64,000 nucleotides of DNA from Geomicrobium sediminis (lineage in GTDB: Bacteria; Bacillota; Bacilli; Bacillales; Marinococcaceae): NCBI RefSeq assembly GCF_016908595.1, contig NZ_JAFBEC010000002.1, positions 186,001 to 250,000 on the forward strand. The letters run 5' to 3'. Of the stretch, positions 46,144 to 54,324 are shown one piece after another. Position 1 is the stretch's first letter. The number at the start of each line of letters is the position of its first letter. Made by a program: the position numbers and the translations under genes. The notes under the pieces are model-generated. The model ran no database searches and had not been told where the DNA came from. It was given only the letters and a program-made list of their open reading frames with translations.

Positions 46144-46303
46144 TAGGCTCAGGTCCGGTTATATGAAATGTTCAACTTCCAATTCAGCTAGCTCAAAAGA
46201 CTATAGAACTGTCAAATCACAACTGCAAAATCGAGGTGTTGATCCATAATCCTTAGTGAGTGTGAGTATACAATTCAAAATGTGCTCACTCTCCAATCCC
46301 TCA

Positions 46304-46642
46304 CTAATTATGACTCGATTCTTCCAAGCGTTTTATATATTTATCATATTTCTCACTTCCAAATATACGAAGAAACACGAGAAACAAAAATCGTAAACTT
46401 GCTACAGAACTTACAATTAAGCCAACCAATAAGAGCGTTCCCGCAGTATAAATTTGATTAAGAGTTACTTCATAAGCTATATACGCTACTGTAGAAAAAA
46501 TAACTGAAGCTAACCATCCAAATAAATATGGGAGCTCAAGTGGCCACCCTTTAACTCGAATTAATTTTATTGTTGTTTTTACAATGAAGATTGAGAACAA
46601 AAAATACAGCAAAGTGATTGTAACATCGATCACTATCTGCAT
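46304..46642 (-). CDS. Small membrane protein, possible immunity protein
   Basis: 112 aa with about three hydrophobic segments (residues 5-22, 37-58, 66-92) and a charged tail. It starts 30 bases after the secreted 256 aa protein and has a clear RBS (aagggg), so it is cotranscribed. No family is recognised. Pairing of a secreted protein with a small membrane protein is the layout of a toxin and its immunity protein, which is inference only. Confidence 0.6.
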   Translation of the reverse strand: MQIVIDVTITLLYFLFSIFIVKTTIKLIRVKGWPLELPYLFGWLASVIFSTVAYIAYEVTLNQIYTAGTLLLVGLIVSSVASLRFLFLVFLRIFGSEKYDKYIKRLEESSHN

Positions 46643-46672
46643 ATTAGTTGCCCCTTACTATCAATATCCATA

Positions 46673-47443
46673 TTATATACTCCCATGAGCACTACGTGCA
46701 CTTTGTAATGTGCTCCCGTAATTAAAAAGCGTTGTAGCTGTACCTATAATCGGTATTGCTTTACCAGTAGCCCTTACAATTGCCTTAACTGTTTCAAACG
46801 AGAAAGGATTTCCTCGGATTATACTCCTGAATATTTCTTCAGCCAATCCGGCTAACCCAGCTGAAACCAAGTTTCTTTCAATGCTAACTAAGTCTTGAGC
46901 GTGTGATTTGAATGTCCGATAATTAGAGTTAGAGGCCGTCGTTTGTTTCTGGTTCCCAGGGTAAATAGTGGCGTATGCTGTTCCACTCGACATTTCACTA
47001 TAACGAGTTTGTGTTATTGACGAACCTCCTCTGTTCATCGGTGAAATAATCTCAGTTTCTTCATTTGGATTGAATACTATCTCTTCCCCGTCTTGAATAA
47101 TTGTGATTGTTGTATCTTCATTTTCTATAATTTTTGTTTCACTTTCACTAATCAATTCTTTATCATATGTAATATCATAGGTTTTAGTTGTAATTGTATG
47201 AATGTTCGCGTCAATAACTTCGATTTCTTCTACAACCTCTATTTCTCTATCATTATCAACTTGATAACGATATGTTGAACCATCATCATTAGATTCAATA
47301 ATTTCTATTTCAGATTCACTTGTAAACTCCTCCAGAACATTACCCTCAACTGAATTAAAGGTAGAAGCAGAAGTGCTTGCAGGAGCTAATATAGTTGCTG
47401 AGACAAGGGTTGCACTTAATATCCCTATAAAAGACCTTTTCAT
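46673..47443 (-). CDS. Secreted protein with hydrophobic C-terminal part, bacteriocin-like candidate
   Basis: 256 aa. Signal peptide of about 27 aa (MKRSFIGILSATLVSATILA ... ASTSAS). Then an acidic, Glu/Ile/Thr-rich region to about residue 130, and a C-terminal half with hydrophobic, glycine-rich helices (LVSAGLAGLAEEI, ATGKAIPIIGTATTLFNYG) ending ARSAHGSI. The layout recalls large secreted bacteriocins (geobacillin-26-like proteins come to mind), but the match is by impression. RBS aaggagata precedes the ATG. Confidence 0.55.
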   Translation of the reverse strand: MKRSFIGILSATLVSATILAPASTSASTFNSVEGNVLEEFTSESEIEIIESNDDGSTYRYQVDNDREIEVVEEIEVIDANIHTITTKTYDITYDKELISESETKIIENEDTTITIIQDGEEIVFNPNEETEIISPMNRGGSSITQTRYSEMSSGTAYATIYPGNQKQTTASNSNYRTFKSHAQDLVSIERNLVSAGLAGLAEEIFRSIIRGNPFSFETVKAIVRATGKAIPIIGTATTLFNYGSTLQSARSAHGSI

Positions 47444-47589
47444 CTGAGTAATATCTCCTTTTTAATAATATATTTAATACCTCCTAAACACTAACATAAG
47501 AAAATGGCTAATTTTAAGTGAAAATTAACCATTTACTACTTATGAATTAGACATATGAGTACTTAATCATCTAATATGTTCGATCATGT
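47444..47589. other. Spacer, decayed phage DNA
   Basis: AT-rich, no open frame of note; probably eroded portal sequence and the promoter of the secreted protein. Confidence 0.4.
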
Positions 47590-47842
47590 AAACAACAAGT
47601 AAGGATTGAAACACCTATAAAGTAACCAGTGCTAATTCCGTGATGTACTTGCAAAAATTAGTTACAATCCTGTTGTTTGGTTTATCTTTATCATCGAATA
47701 CTCGTTCCATAATAGCGTGATGACCTTCGTAATATAACTGATTTGTCTTCTCTTTTTTTAAGTCCTTACTGCTTTTGTGTGCATCAATCAAGGCTTTTAC
47801 TAGCTCTACACTTGATTCGGTTTCATTCATCCTTATATCCAT
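47590..47842 (-). pseudogene. Phage portal protein, N-terminal fragment, frameshifted
   Basis: The open part (75 aa) shows YYEGHHAIMERVFDDKDKPN and VTNFCKYITE, typical of the start of SPP1-type portal proteins. After TEL the frame breaks; the next frame reads TGYFIGVSI, the expected continuation, so one base is missing near 47632. After that the sequence decays. The rest of the gene (about 400 codons) is gone. It follows terL in normal phage order. Confidence 0.8.
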
Positions 47843-47856
47843 CTTCTCACCTCCTG

Positions 47857-49090
47857 TTAAAATCCGAATGAAGTTTTGCTTCGTGAACGCAACTTCCCGC
47901 GCTTCTCCATGTCGTTAGAGAATGCATAACGTGTTGCATCTATTGTGTAGTTATCTGCATCCTCTAGCTTGCTACGCACATTGCCATCTTTGTCAGTCTG
48001 ATAATCAATGTTCTCAAACTTACGGGCAATGTTATTAGGCGTACGCTTTGGATCAATTACAATGGCATCCAAATCATCCAGCCATTCCTCGCCGTACTCC
48101 ACGCTGTCAGGACCTTCCTTAGCTCCTTTAATGTGTTTAATGCCATGCTCTAGTTTCATCTCATCAATCGATTTCGGTTCCGCACTATCAGCAAGTATCT
48201 CTTTGTCTTCATATCCCTTAGACTTAATACCCTCAGATGCTTTGCGATTTGATAGCTTAACGTCATATATCTCGTCCATCGCATAGATCGTGCGCTTCTT
48301 CTTATCAAAGTGCCAGCGAACAAATGCAAATGGATCGCCAGCAAATCCGTAGTCAATCCCTTGGTGGATGTTATCAAAGTTGTTGTATTCTTCGTCTTCA
48401 ATTCTGCGGAACTCCAAATTGTCAAACGGCACAACGCCACTACCGATTGCCTTGCCTAGATACTCCCAATCATATTTACTTTGATTACGTTCTCTTGCCG
48501 CCTCAGTCTCCTCAATAAACTGCTGTGAAATAAACGGGCAAGGTAGGTTGTGTGATGCACAAAGGTATTGTCAGCCGGTATATGGCTCTCGTACTTCTTG
48601 TTAACCCATGATTGCTTGCGTTTAGGAGGGTTGTATGAGTAAAAAACATATAAAAAAGACCATCACCCAACTCTCCACGTAAAAGTGAGTTAGTGATGGT
48701 TGTTACTTCGTCTTCTGTTTTAAACTCAGCTAGCTCCTCGACCCAAGCAATTGCAAATGGATAATTTGCCGATTTAAGTGACTTAATACGCTCTAGCTCC
48801 TGCTGCGCTCCTCGAAACATAATATAATTGCCTCTTGGGGTATAGGTAATCCTCATAGGCGACTTGTTAACTTTAAACAAGTGTGCCACTCCTTGCTCGC
48901 TAATTGCCCATTTAATCTGCTCGAACAATGATAGCTCAATCGTATTGTCAAACTTACGGATGCCAACACCGTTTACGGCTAATCGCATGAGTAATTGTAC
49001 GATGATGTGAGCAATGTCTGATGACTTTCCCGATCCACGACCGCCTTTAGCTACAACATTGAGAATTTCTGGATTAAGTGCAGCTCGCCA
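47857..49090 (-). pseudogene. Phage terminase large subunit, two frameshifts
   Basis: The ATPase part has Walker A AKGGRGSGKSS near 49035 and continues to SLLRGELGDGLFYMFF. There the frame shifts near 48640 (the next frame reads SYNPPKRKQSWVNKKY) and again near 48550 (next frame CPFISQQFIEETEAARERN), before the nuclease part from 48432 (DYGFAGDPFAFVRWHFD ... DATRYAFSNDM). Both look like single-base losses. The first 20 or so residues are also missing (see the small subunit). The gene cannot give a working packaging motor. Confidence 0.88.
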
Positions 49091-49290
49091 AAGCGATCAG
49101 CGATCCGTTCACTAGCCAATTCTTCTAGCCGATTTTCGATATATACTGATATGTCAGGTTTTGTAAGGTTTTCACTACCCACAGACCTTGCAGTCTTTTT
49201 GCTATAGCCTGCTTTGATTGCCGCTTCCGTTGCATTACCTGATTCAATATAGTAGTCAGCAAACCGCCTCTGCTTCTCTGTCATCTTCAT
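49051..49290 (-). pseudogene. Phage terminase small subunit, truncated by a deletion into terL
   Basis: 79 aa: EKQRRFADYYIESGNATEAA and AGYSKKTARSVGSENL are the N-terminal HTH of TerS. After RIADR the frame runs into terL in the wrong register (GELHLIQKFSML stop). Relatives continue another 60-70 residues, so a deletion joined terS to terL. RBS gaggaggacggtg is intact. Confidence 0.82.
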
Positions 49291-49333
49291 TACATATCAC
49301 CGTCCTCCTCGTAATTTGTCATTATGTAAGCAT

Positions 49334-49362
49334 AAAAAAAGCCACCGGTGTTAAGGTAGCTT
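49334..49362 (-). terminator. Terminator of the Ltp lipoprotein gene
   Basis: On the minus strand AGCTACC ... GGTGGCT then seven T. Confidence 0.75.
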
Positions 49363-49404
49363 AGAAGGAAAATATGATAATCGGTATCGCGATCAACAAT
49401 AATT

Positions 49405-49983
49405 TTAAAGCCCTACTTCATCTACAGCATTTGTAGCGTAATCATTACTAAAACCTTCAAATTCTAACTGTTCTATTAAACCCGATCTTGAAAAACTTGA
49501 GAAATCTAAGTAATCTTGCGCCATTATTACTGCTTGCTCTTGCCAGTCAACATCTATCTTATCCACTGCATATGTAGCATCCTCGTTACCAAAACCTTCA
49601 AATTCTAATTGCTCTATCAGACCACTTTCTGAAAAAGCTGTAAAAGCTAAATAATCTTGAGCCATGCTCACTGCGTTTTGTTGTGATGGTGTTTCTTCCA
49701 GTTCTTCAACTTCTTCATTTTCTTCTTGGTCTGTACTTAAAGGTTCTTCATTCTCACTCTCGTCAGTGGAAATCTCTTCATGATCTCCGCTTGATTCATC
49801 TACTTCATTTTCCAATTCATTGTTCTCAATATCCTCCTCGTTTTCCGGCTCCAGTCCATTGTTCTCAACACCCTCTTCGTGCTCCTCGTTTTCATAAGTG
49901 GCATCTGCTGTTACATCGTCATTACCACCACATCCTGATAAAACCAAAGTTAATACAAAAGTAAGGAATAGTAATTTTCTCAT
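49405..49983 (-). CDS. Ltp-family lipoprotein, likely superinfection-exclusion protein
   Basis: 192 aa. Signal peptide with lipobox LVLSGCGG (Cys18), an acidic spacer of about 80 residues (mainly Glu, Asn, Asp), then two Ltp repeats (PF07553 type) at residues 104-150 and 151-192; each contains AQDYL, FSxSGLIEQLEFEGF and an ATxAVD ending. Ltp of the Streptococcus phage TP-J34 blocks phage DNA entry; here function is inferred. It has its own RBS (ggaggggg) and terminator, is intact amid dead phage genes, and so may still be useful to the host. Confidence 0.85.
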   Translation of the reverse strand: MRKLLFLTFVLTLVLSGCGGNDDVTADATYENEEHEEGVENNGLEPENEEDIENNELENEVDESSGDHEEISTDESENEEPLSTDQEENEEVEELEETPSQQNAVSMAQDYLAFTAFSESGLIEQLEFEGFGNEDATYAVDKIDVDWQEQAVIMAQDYLDFSSFSRSGLIEQLEFEGFSNDYATNAVDEVGL

Positions 49984-50003
49984 TTTCTAACCCCCTCCAC
50001 TTA

Positions 50004-50035
50004 CATATTCGACATAAGGGACTATATACCTGCAT
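50004..50035. repeat. Promoter-region repeat, copy 1
   Basis: Shares ATTCGACATAAGG and ACTATAT with 50376-50407 and lies 20-25 bases upstream of the Ltp gene start. On the minus strand it contains TGTCGAA, the Spo0A-box core. The nearby AAAACCACAACGACCAA (50045-50062) recurs at 50866-50883. Confidence 0.6.
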
Positions 50036-50134
50036 AAATCATCAAAAACCACAACGACCAAATTTTATGATGACTTAAGTTTGTCCAGCATCTACATAAT
50101 CACCCACCCACGACGGATTCGTTTGTTTTGTAGC

Positions 50135-50161
50135 ATTAAAAAAGCACCCGAGTGGGTGCTA
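50135..50161 (-). terminator. Terminator of the 61 aa gene
   Basis: TTAGCACCCACTCGGGTGCT then six T on the minus strand. Confidence 0.85.
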
Positions 50162-50344
50162 AACGCCTCTTCTGAATTTATTTTTTAAACTAATTCCATT
50201 TTTTCCGATAACCTCATCAAGAGTTAATGTTTCTTCAGTTTTCGGAAGGTAATACATCATTTGTTTTCGTTTTTCATCAAATATTTCTTTTGCACCCGGA
50301 TCAATTTTCCGTCTAATCTCTTCAATAGGAGTCTCGTGAGCCAC
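50159..50344 (-). CDS. Small hypothetical protein, 61 aa
   Basis: Hydrophilic, with mixed charges (IRRKIDPGAKEIFDEKRKQM), no membrane segment and no recognised family. Starts at a GTG (50344) with agggggtt upstream. The promoter-region repeat precedes it, as it does the Ltp gene, and it has its own terminator. Confidence 0.6.
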   Translation of the reverse strand: MAHETPIEEIRRKIDPGAKEIFDEKRKQMMYYLPKTEETLTLDEVIGKNGISLKNKFRRGV

Positions 50345-50375
50345 TTCATAACCCCCTAAGATTTGATTTCCTTAC

Positions 50376-50407
50376 CAAATTCGACATAAGGAACTATATT
50401 CCTCCAT
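50376..50407. repeat. Promoter-region repeat, copy 2
   Basis: Partner of 50004-50035; includes AGGAACTATATTCCT, a perfect short palindrome, and TGTCGAA on the minus strand. Confidence 0.6.
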
Positions 50408-50442
50408 CAATAAACAGAAAGTTCTGGTTCGATCGCAAGATG

Positions 50443-50796
50443 TTACGACTCTATATAAGAAGAACCGAAGTTACAAATTGGACATTTGCCTGTGTCTACT
50501 CCGTAAGAATCTGATACGTGGACTCTAATTAGATTCTTATCTTTGTCCCAACATGCTGTGCAGAAAAGACCTTCATCTACTTTGTTATGAAAATAATAAA
50601 AGTGGCCTGTTACTTTTAATGATTTACTGACGTCTTTTTCTTCTTTTAGTTTTTTTATTTCCTTATTCAGTTCATAATTTTCATGCTGCAAATCAAGTGA
50701 CTTTTCTTGAACTTCTACCATCTTAAAATACAGCTCGCTATTCCCACTATCTTTCGCGAACCTTAAAGCATCTTTTACGACATTATAAAGTGCCAC
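50443..50796 (-). CDS. Hypothetical coiled-coil zinc-ribbon protein, 117 aa
   Basis: A coiled-coil region (about residues 25-58: ENYELNKEIKKLKEEKDVS) is followed by a C-terminal ribbon with CTAC and CPIC pairs, a C2C2 zinc site about 25 residues apart. Soluble. Similar proteins occur in phages and plasmids, with no known function. Intact reading frame and fair RBS (gaggtgatg). Confidence 0.65.
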   Translation of the reverse strand: MALYNVVKDALRFAKDSGNSELYFKMVEVQEKSLDLQHENYELNKEIKKLKEEKDVSKSLKVTGHFYYFHNKVDEGLFCTACWDKDKNLIRVHVSDSYGVDTGKCPICNFGSSYIES

Positions 50797-50940
50797 TTCA
50801 TCACCTCTTACATAAAGATATATCTATAATGTAGCTCAAAAAAGATGAATAGTCATGAAAATTCAAAAAACCACAACGACCAACCATCGTCACTGCTTAA
50901 TAGAATGGATCTCGTTTATAGGTGGCAAGCGTATGGCAAT
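50797..50940. other. Short spacer with repeat
   Basis: Holds the second copy of AAAACCACAACGACCAA; no gene. Confidence 0.4.
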
Positions 50941-51597
50941 TTATTTAGATTTGTAAAATACAAACCAACGATTGCTATCTCCACGGAACCTATGAAAACT
51001 AACGTATTTCCCCCAAATTCTTCTTCGCATTCTGACAAGTATTTCTAACCTATCACTCTTTTTCATGCATATATATTCATGCCTCAATTTTTCGTTAGAC
51101 TGACTTATATAGTCTATGTCACAATTAGCGATACGGTATTCAACTTCGTAATACTCACTATTCATTAATGGTATGTAAATACTCTCCCCAACCTTAATTA
51201 CTGATGTGCTAACATCATGACGCCAAGATTTTAACTCATTCTCATTATCTTTTGTTAGTACAACTCTAATCCCTATATCTGCTCTAAGAATTATACCTGG
51301 TCCGTGATTAGTCACTCTCGCAAACGGGATTTTAATTGCCGGTGAGGTTTGCTTCATGCGGACCAAATTCTCTTCATATTCTGGTGTCGGTATAATTCGC
51401 GATGCACTAATCGGATCTACATCTAGGTTATACTTAACCATTTGATCTTGAACCTCAACTATAGACCGAGTATTAAGTTTTCTCTCTCCTTTTGAACGTA
51501 AGCCATAGAATATAGCTGAGAGAAAAAATGTAACAATAGAGGCCCCTACTCCAGTTAGTAATAACTCAAATAAACGCATTGTATCTAGTGTATCCAT
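50941..51597 (-). CDS. Membrane-anchored hypothetical protein, 218 aa
   Basis: One N-terminal helix (about residues 9-32, LFELLLTGVGASIVTFFLSA), then a beta-rich soluble part of about 185 residues rich in Arg and Ile. No known family. Standing between the late regulator and the zinc-ribbon gene in a decaying phage region, it is a likely passenger (moron) gene. Weak RBS (gggaagcg). Confidence 0.6.
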   Translation of the reverse strand: MDTLDTMRLFELLLTGVGASIVTFFLSAIFYGLRSKGERKLNTRSIVEVQDQMVKYNLDVDPISASRIIPTPEYEENLVRMKQTSPAIKIPFARVTNHGPGIILRADIGIRVVLTKDNENELKSWRHDVSTSVIKVGESIYIPLMNSEYYEVEYRIANCDIDYISQSNEKLRHEYICMKKSDRLEILVRMRRRIWGKYVSFHRFRGDSNRWFVFYKSK

Positions 51598-51662
51598 AGC
51601 TCGCTTCCCTTATTTCAATTTAATTATCATTATACAAGCAACTTAGCTATTCTACAAAAACC

Positions 51663-52118
51663 TCATCCCACAAAGGAGAAGAGGCTATTTGCGATTTGGT
51701 TATTAATCTTTAACTCTGCCCGATCCACGGTCTTTTGCACCGTAGACTTACACACCCCTAGATACCTTGTCGCCTGCTCCAACGAGAGCAACTCTGCCTT
51801 AACCATTACATAAACCTCACGCTCTCTCTCCGTAAGCATAGATAGAGCGTCATCGATGCGAAAATGGTTGGCCTGACTTATTTGTTTGTCCTCTGACATG
51901 TTATGCCGTAATTGCTCTAATGCGCTAGGCTCCATGTAAATTGTGCGTTGGTGCACGGATCGTCGCTCAATATCTTGCTTTGCTCCTGACCGCCTACTCG
52001 TCTCCGTCCTCTCAAACGCATACTTCAAGTCTCTGATCGTCTCGCCAATGATTTCATGCTGTGCAGTCCAAAATAAAAATAACGAACATTGAATACATAA
52101 AAGAGAGTTTTGCAACAA
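51663..52118 (-). CDS. Phage sigma-like late transcription regulator, N-terminus doubtful
   Basis: The C-terminal 105 residues match phage positive-control/sigma-like proteins: DLKYAFERTETSRRSGAKQD, then IDDALSMLTEREREVYVMVK and a region-4-like HTH (LSLEQATRYLGVCKSTVQKTV). These switch on late phage genes, which agrees with its place ahead of terS. The first 22 codons look non-coding and run into the tRNA terminator, so the true N-terminus was probably lost. Possibly a non-functional remnant. Confidence 0.72.
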   Translation of the reverse strand: MLQNSLLCIQCSLFLFWTAQHEIIGETIRDLKYAFERTETSRRSGAKQDIERRSVHQRTIYMEPSALEQLRHNMSEDKQISQANHFRIDDALSMLTEREREVYVMVKAELLSLEQATRYLGVCKSTVQKTVDRAELKINNQIANSLFSFVG

Positions 52119-52156
52119 AAAAAGAGCCGATTTATAAAAATCGACCCCGATCCAAC
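52117..52156 (-). terminator. tRNA-Arg terminator and right copy of the direct repeat
   Basis: Hairpin GTCGATTTTTATAAATCGGC followed by seven T on the minus strand, 30-70 bases past the tRNA. Nearly identical to 46107-46143. Confidence 0.75.
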
Positions 52157-52184
52157 CCCAAGGGTTGGTATTATGTAATGTAAA

Positions 52185-52261
52185 TGGCGTCCCAGGAGAG
52201 ATTCGAACTCCCGACCCACAGCTTAGAAGGCTGTTGCTCTATCCAGCTGAGCTACTGGGAC
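52185..52261 (-). tRNA. tRNA-Arg (anticodon UCU)
   Basis: 77-base tRNA with CCA encoded. Acceptor arms GTCCCAG / CTGGGAC, D-arm GCTC...GAGC, anticodon loop CTTCTAA (TCT) on stem ACAGC/GCTGT, and T-arm GGGAG TTCGAAT CTCTC. Reads AGA/AGG arginine codons. tRNA genes are common phage attachment sites, and the prophage remnant starts right behind its 3' end. Confidence 0.97.
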
Positions 52262-52330
52262 AGCGACAATTAGTATCATACCGAATAATTCATGTTTCGT
52301 CAATAATTTTACTGGATTTTTTTAGATATC

Positions 52331-52364
52331 TTTTCATTGCCGCATGTTTTGCGGCAATGAAAAG
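52331..52364 (-). terminator. Terminator of the rph-ysnB unit
   Basis: TTTTCATTGCCGC and GCGGCAATGAAAA arms around ATGTTTT; the 13-base stem and A/T flanks allow both directions. Confidence 0.85.
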
Positions 52365-52370
52365 GTTTGC

Positions 52371-52883
52371 TTAGACGGAGAGTGATTCGTTACGCTCACC
52401 GGTGTTGCGATTGTAGTAGTCGATGGCTTTGACTTTGCTTTCTTCAATCGTAATGATGCAATAGGTTGGTTCGTAGCCACCTCGTGGCATTAGAAGGCTT
52501 CCTGGGTTAACGATGTGCATCTTCTCATCGATGTGATCAACGTTTGGAATGTGCGTATGACCGTATAACACGAGGTCTGCGCCTTTTTCTTTGGCTGCTG
52601 CTTGTAATGCTTGTTGATCGTCCCTCGTCACGTGCAGGAGGTGACCATGTGTTTGCCAGATCGTGAGGTTATCAATCGTTGTCATTTGAAACGACGGGAA
52701 ATCGATTTCGAAATCGGTGTTGCCACGAACAATTGTAATGCCTTCTAGTAGTGGATCGTCGGTATCTAGCTCAGAATCTCCACAGTGAAACACTGCATCT
52801 ACGTCAGACTGGTGTCGCTCAACAACTGCTTCTAACCACTGTCGATCACGATGTGTGTCACTCATGACAAGCAACCGTTTCAT
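52371..52883 (-). CDS. ysnB: Metallophosphoesterase YsnB (YfcE/MJ0936 family)
   Basis: 170 aa calcineurin-like phosphoesterase with SDTHRDRQWL, FHCGDSELD, RGNTDFE, LYGHTHIP and NPGSL, which together form the di-metal site. Likely a cytoplasmic phosphodiesterase of unclear substrate. It ends the unit rph-rdgB-ysnB, as in B. subtilis. Confidence 0.93.
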   Translation of the reverse strand: MKRLLVMSDTHRDRQWLEAVVERHQSDVDAVFHCGDSELDTDDPLLEGITIVRGNTDFEIDFPSFQMTTIDNLTIWQTHGHLLHVTRDDQQALQAAAKEKGADLVLYGHTHIPNVDHIDEKMHIVNPGSLLMPRGGYEPTYCIITIEESKVKAIDYYNRNTGERNESLSV

Positions 52884-52896
52884 TTCCCATCGCCTC

Positions 52897-53487
52897 CTAA
52901 AGTGTTGACCAAAGCTCGTCCATTTTTTTCAATGCGTGACTGCGATGACTAATTGCGTTCTTCTCATCTGGCGTCATTTCAGCGAGTGATTTGCCGTGTT
53001 CTGGACTGTACATGAGTGGATCATAGCCAAAGCCGTGTTCGCCTTGCGCTTCTGTTAAGATTCGTCCTTCGCACGTTCCTTCAACCGCTTGTTCTTTTCC
53101 TGTACTAGCGTCAAAGTAGACGAGCGCACAGATGAAGCGCGCGGTACGATCTGCGTCATCAACTTCTTTTAACATGTCTAACAGCTTTTCGTTGTTTCGA
53201 GCATCGCTCTTTGGCTCTCCTGCGAATCGAGCAGAATAGACGCCTGGAGCACCATCAAGTGCATCAACTTCTAGTCCAGAATCATCCGCAAGCGCAGGTA
53301 GCTTCGTATAGTTTGATACAAATTCTGCTTTTAGTTTGGCATTTTCATAAAAGGTCGTACCTGTCTCTTCAACATCTGGGCATTCTGGATAATCGTTTAA
53401 TGACTTTACATCAACTTTACCTTGAAGCATCGTTTCAAGTTCTTTCCGCTTGCCTTCGTTTTTCGTTGCAAGTACAATTGTCGTCAT
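52897..53487 (-). CDS. rdgB: XTP/dITP diphosphatase (house-cleaning NTPase)
   Basis: RdgB/YsnA, 196 aa. LATKNEGKRKELETML, ALADDSGLEVDAL and HGFGYDPLM with the final SHRSHALKKM are family signatures. It hydrolyses XTP, dITP and ITP to keep them out of DNA and RNA. Shares one base with the end of rph (ATG at 53487), so translation is coupled. Confidence 0.95.
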   Translation of the reverse strand: MTTIVLATKNEGKRKELETMLQGKVDVKSLNDYPECPDVEETGTTFYENAKLKAEFVSNYTKLPALADDSGLEVDALDGAPGVYSARFAGEPKSDARNNEKLLDMLKEVDDADRTARFICALVYFDASTGKEQAVEGTCEGRILTEAQGEHGFGYDPLMYSPEHGKSLAEMTPDEKNAISHRSHALKKMDELWSTL

Positions 53488-54239
53488 TACTTCTCCTCCT
53501 CACCGTCTGTTTCGTTGACGAGTTGTAACACTTGTTGTTGAATCGCAATGAGTTCTTTAATGCCTGAATCTGCTGATGCAAGCATACTTAACAATTCTTG
53601 ATGCGTAAACGTCGCCTCTTCACCGGTTCCTTGAAGTTCAACAAACTCACCGCTACCTGTCATGATGACATTTAAGTCGACGTTTGCCGCAGAGTCTTCT
53701 TCGTAACATAAGTCGAGCAAGACGTTACGCTCGGAATCAAGTCCGACAGAGATTGCTGCTAATGAATCTTGAAGCGGTAGTTTTTCGATTTTCTTCTCGT
53801 TCACGAGTTTCGTAAGTGCAAGTGCCGTTGCAACGTAAGCGCCTGTAATGGATGCCGTTCGCGTGCCTCCATCAGCTTGAATAACATCGCAATCAACCCA
53901 TACGGTACGTTCGCCAAGTGCCTCTAAATCTAAGACTGCGCGGAGTGAGCGTCCGATCAGACGTTGAATCTCCATCGTTCGGCCTGTTACTTTGCCTTTT
54001 GAAGATTCACGAATGTTTCGTTGTTCGGTTGCACGTGGCAACATGCTATATTCTGCTGTAATCCAGCCTTTGCCTTGTCCACGAAGAAATGGTGGTACTC
54101 TTTCTTCAATGCTTGCAGAACAAATGACTTTTGTATCCCCAACGGAGATCAATACTGATCCTTCCGGGTGTTTAATATAATTCGTTTCAATTGTTGTTGG
54201 TCGAATTTGATTCGTAGTTCTTCCATCTGTTCTTTCCAT
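53487..54239 (-). CDS. rph: Ribonuclease PH
   Basis: 250 aa phosphorolytic exoribonuclease that trims tRNA 3' ends. [29 protein letters not shown] and [17 protein letters not shown] are typical, with intact phosphate-binding Arg residues. Start at ATG 54239. The gene begins after the gerM terminator, so it is a new transcript. Confidence 0.96.
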   Translation of the reverse strand: MERTDGRTTNQIRPTTIETNYIKHPEGSVLISVGDTKVICSASIEERVPPFLRGQGKGWITAEYSMLPRATEQRNIRESSKGKVTGRTMEIQRLIGRSLRAVLDLEALGERTVWVDCDVIQADGGTRTASITGAYVATALALTKLVNEKKIEKLPLQDSLAAISVGLDSERNVLLDLCYEEDSAANVDLNVIMTGSGEFVELQGTGEEATFTHQELLSMLASADSGIKELIAIQQQVLQLVNETDGEEEK

Positions 54240-54269
54240 GTTAACGACTCCCTATCTAACGTTCATCAT

Positions 54270-54302
54270 AACAAAAAAGGCCGCAAATTGCCGCCTTTTC
54301 TG
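54270..54302 (-). terminator. Terminator of gerM
   Basis: GGCGGCAATTTGCGGCC then six T on the minus strand; 6-7-base stem. Confidence 0.8.
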
Positions 54303-54324
54303 CAAGTATACCATGAATATGAAG

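Larger units (their letters stand above)
45902..46303. other. Non-coding stretch with two hairpins
   Basis: Holds the terminator of the 39 aa gene (45940-45975, GAAAAAGC / GCTTTTTC) and the terminator-like repeat at 46107-46143; nothing else seen. Confidence 0.6.
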
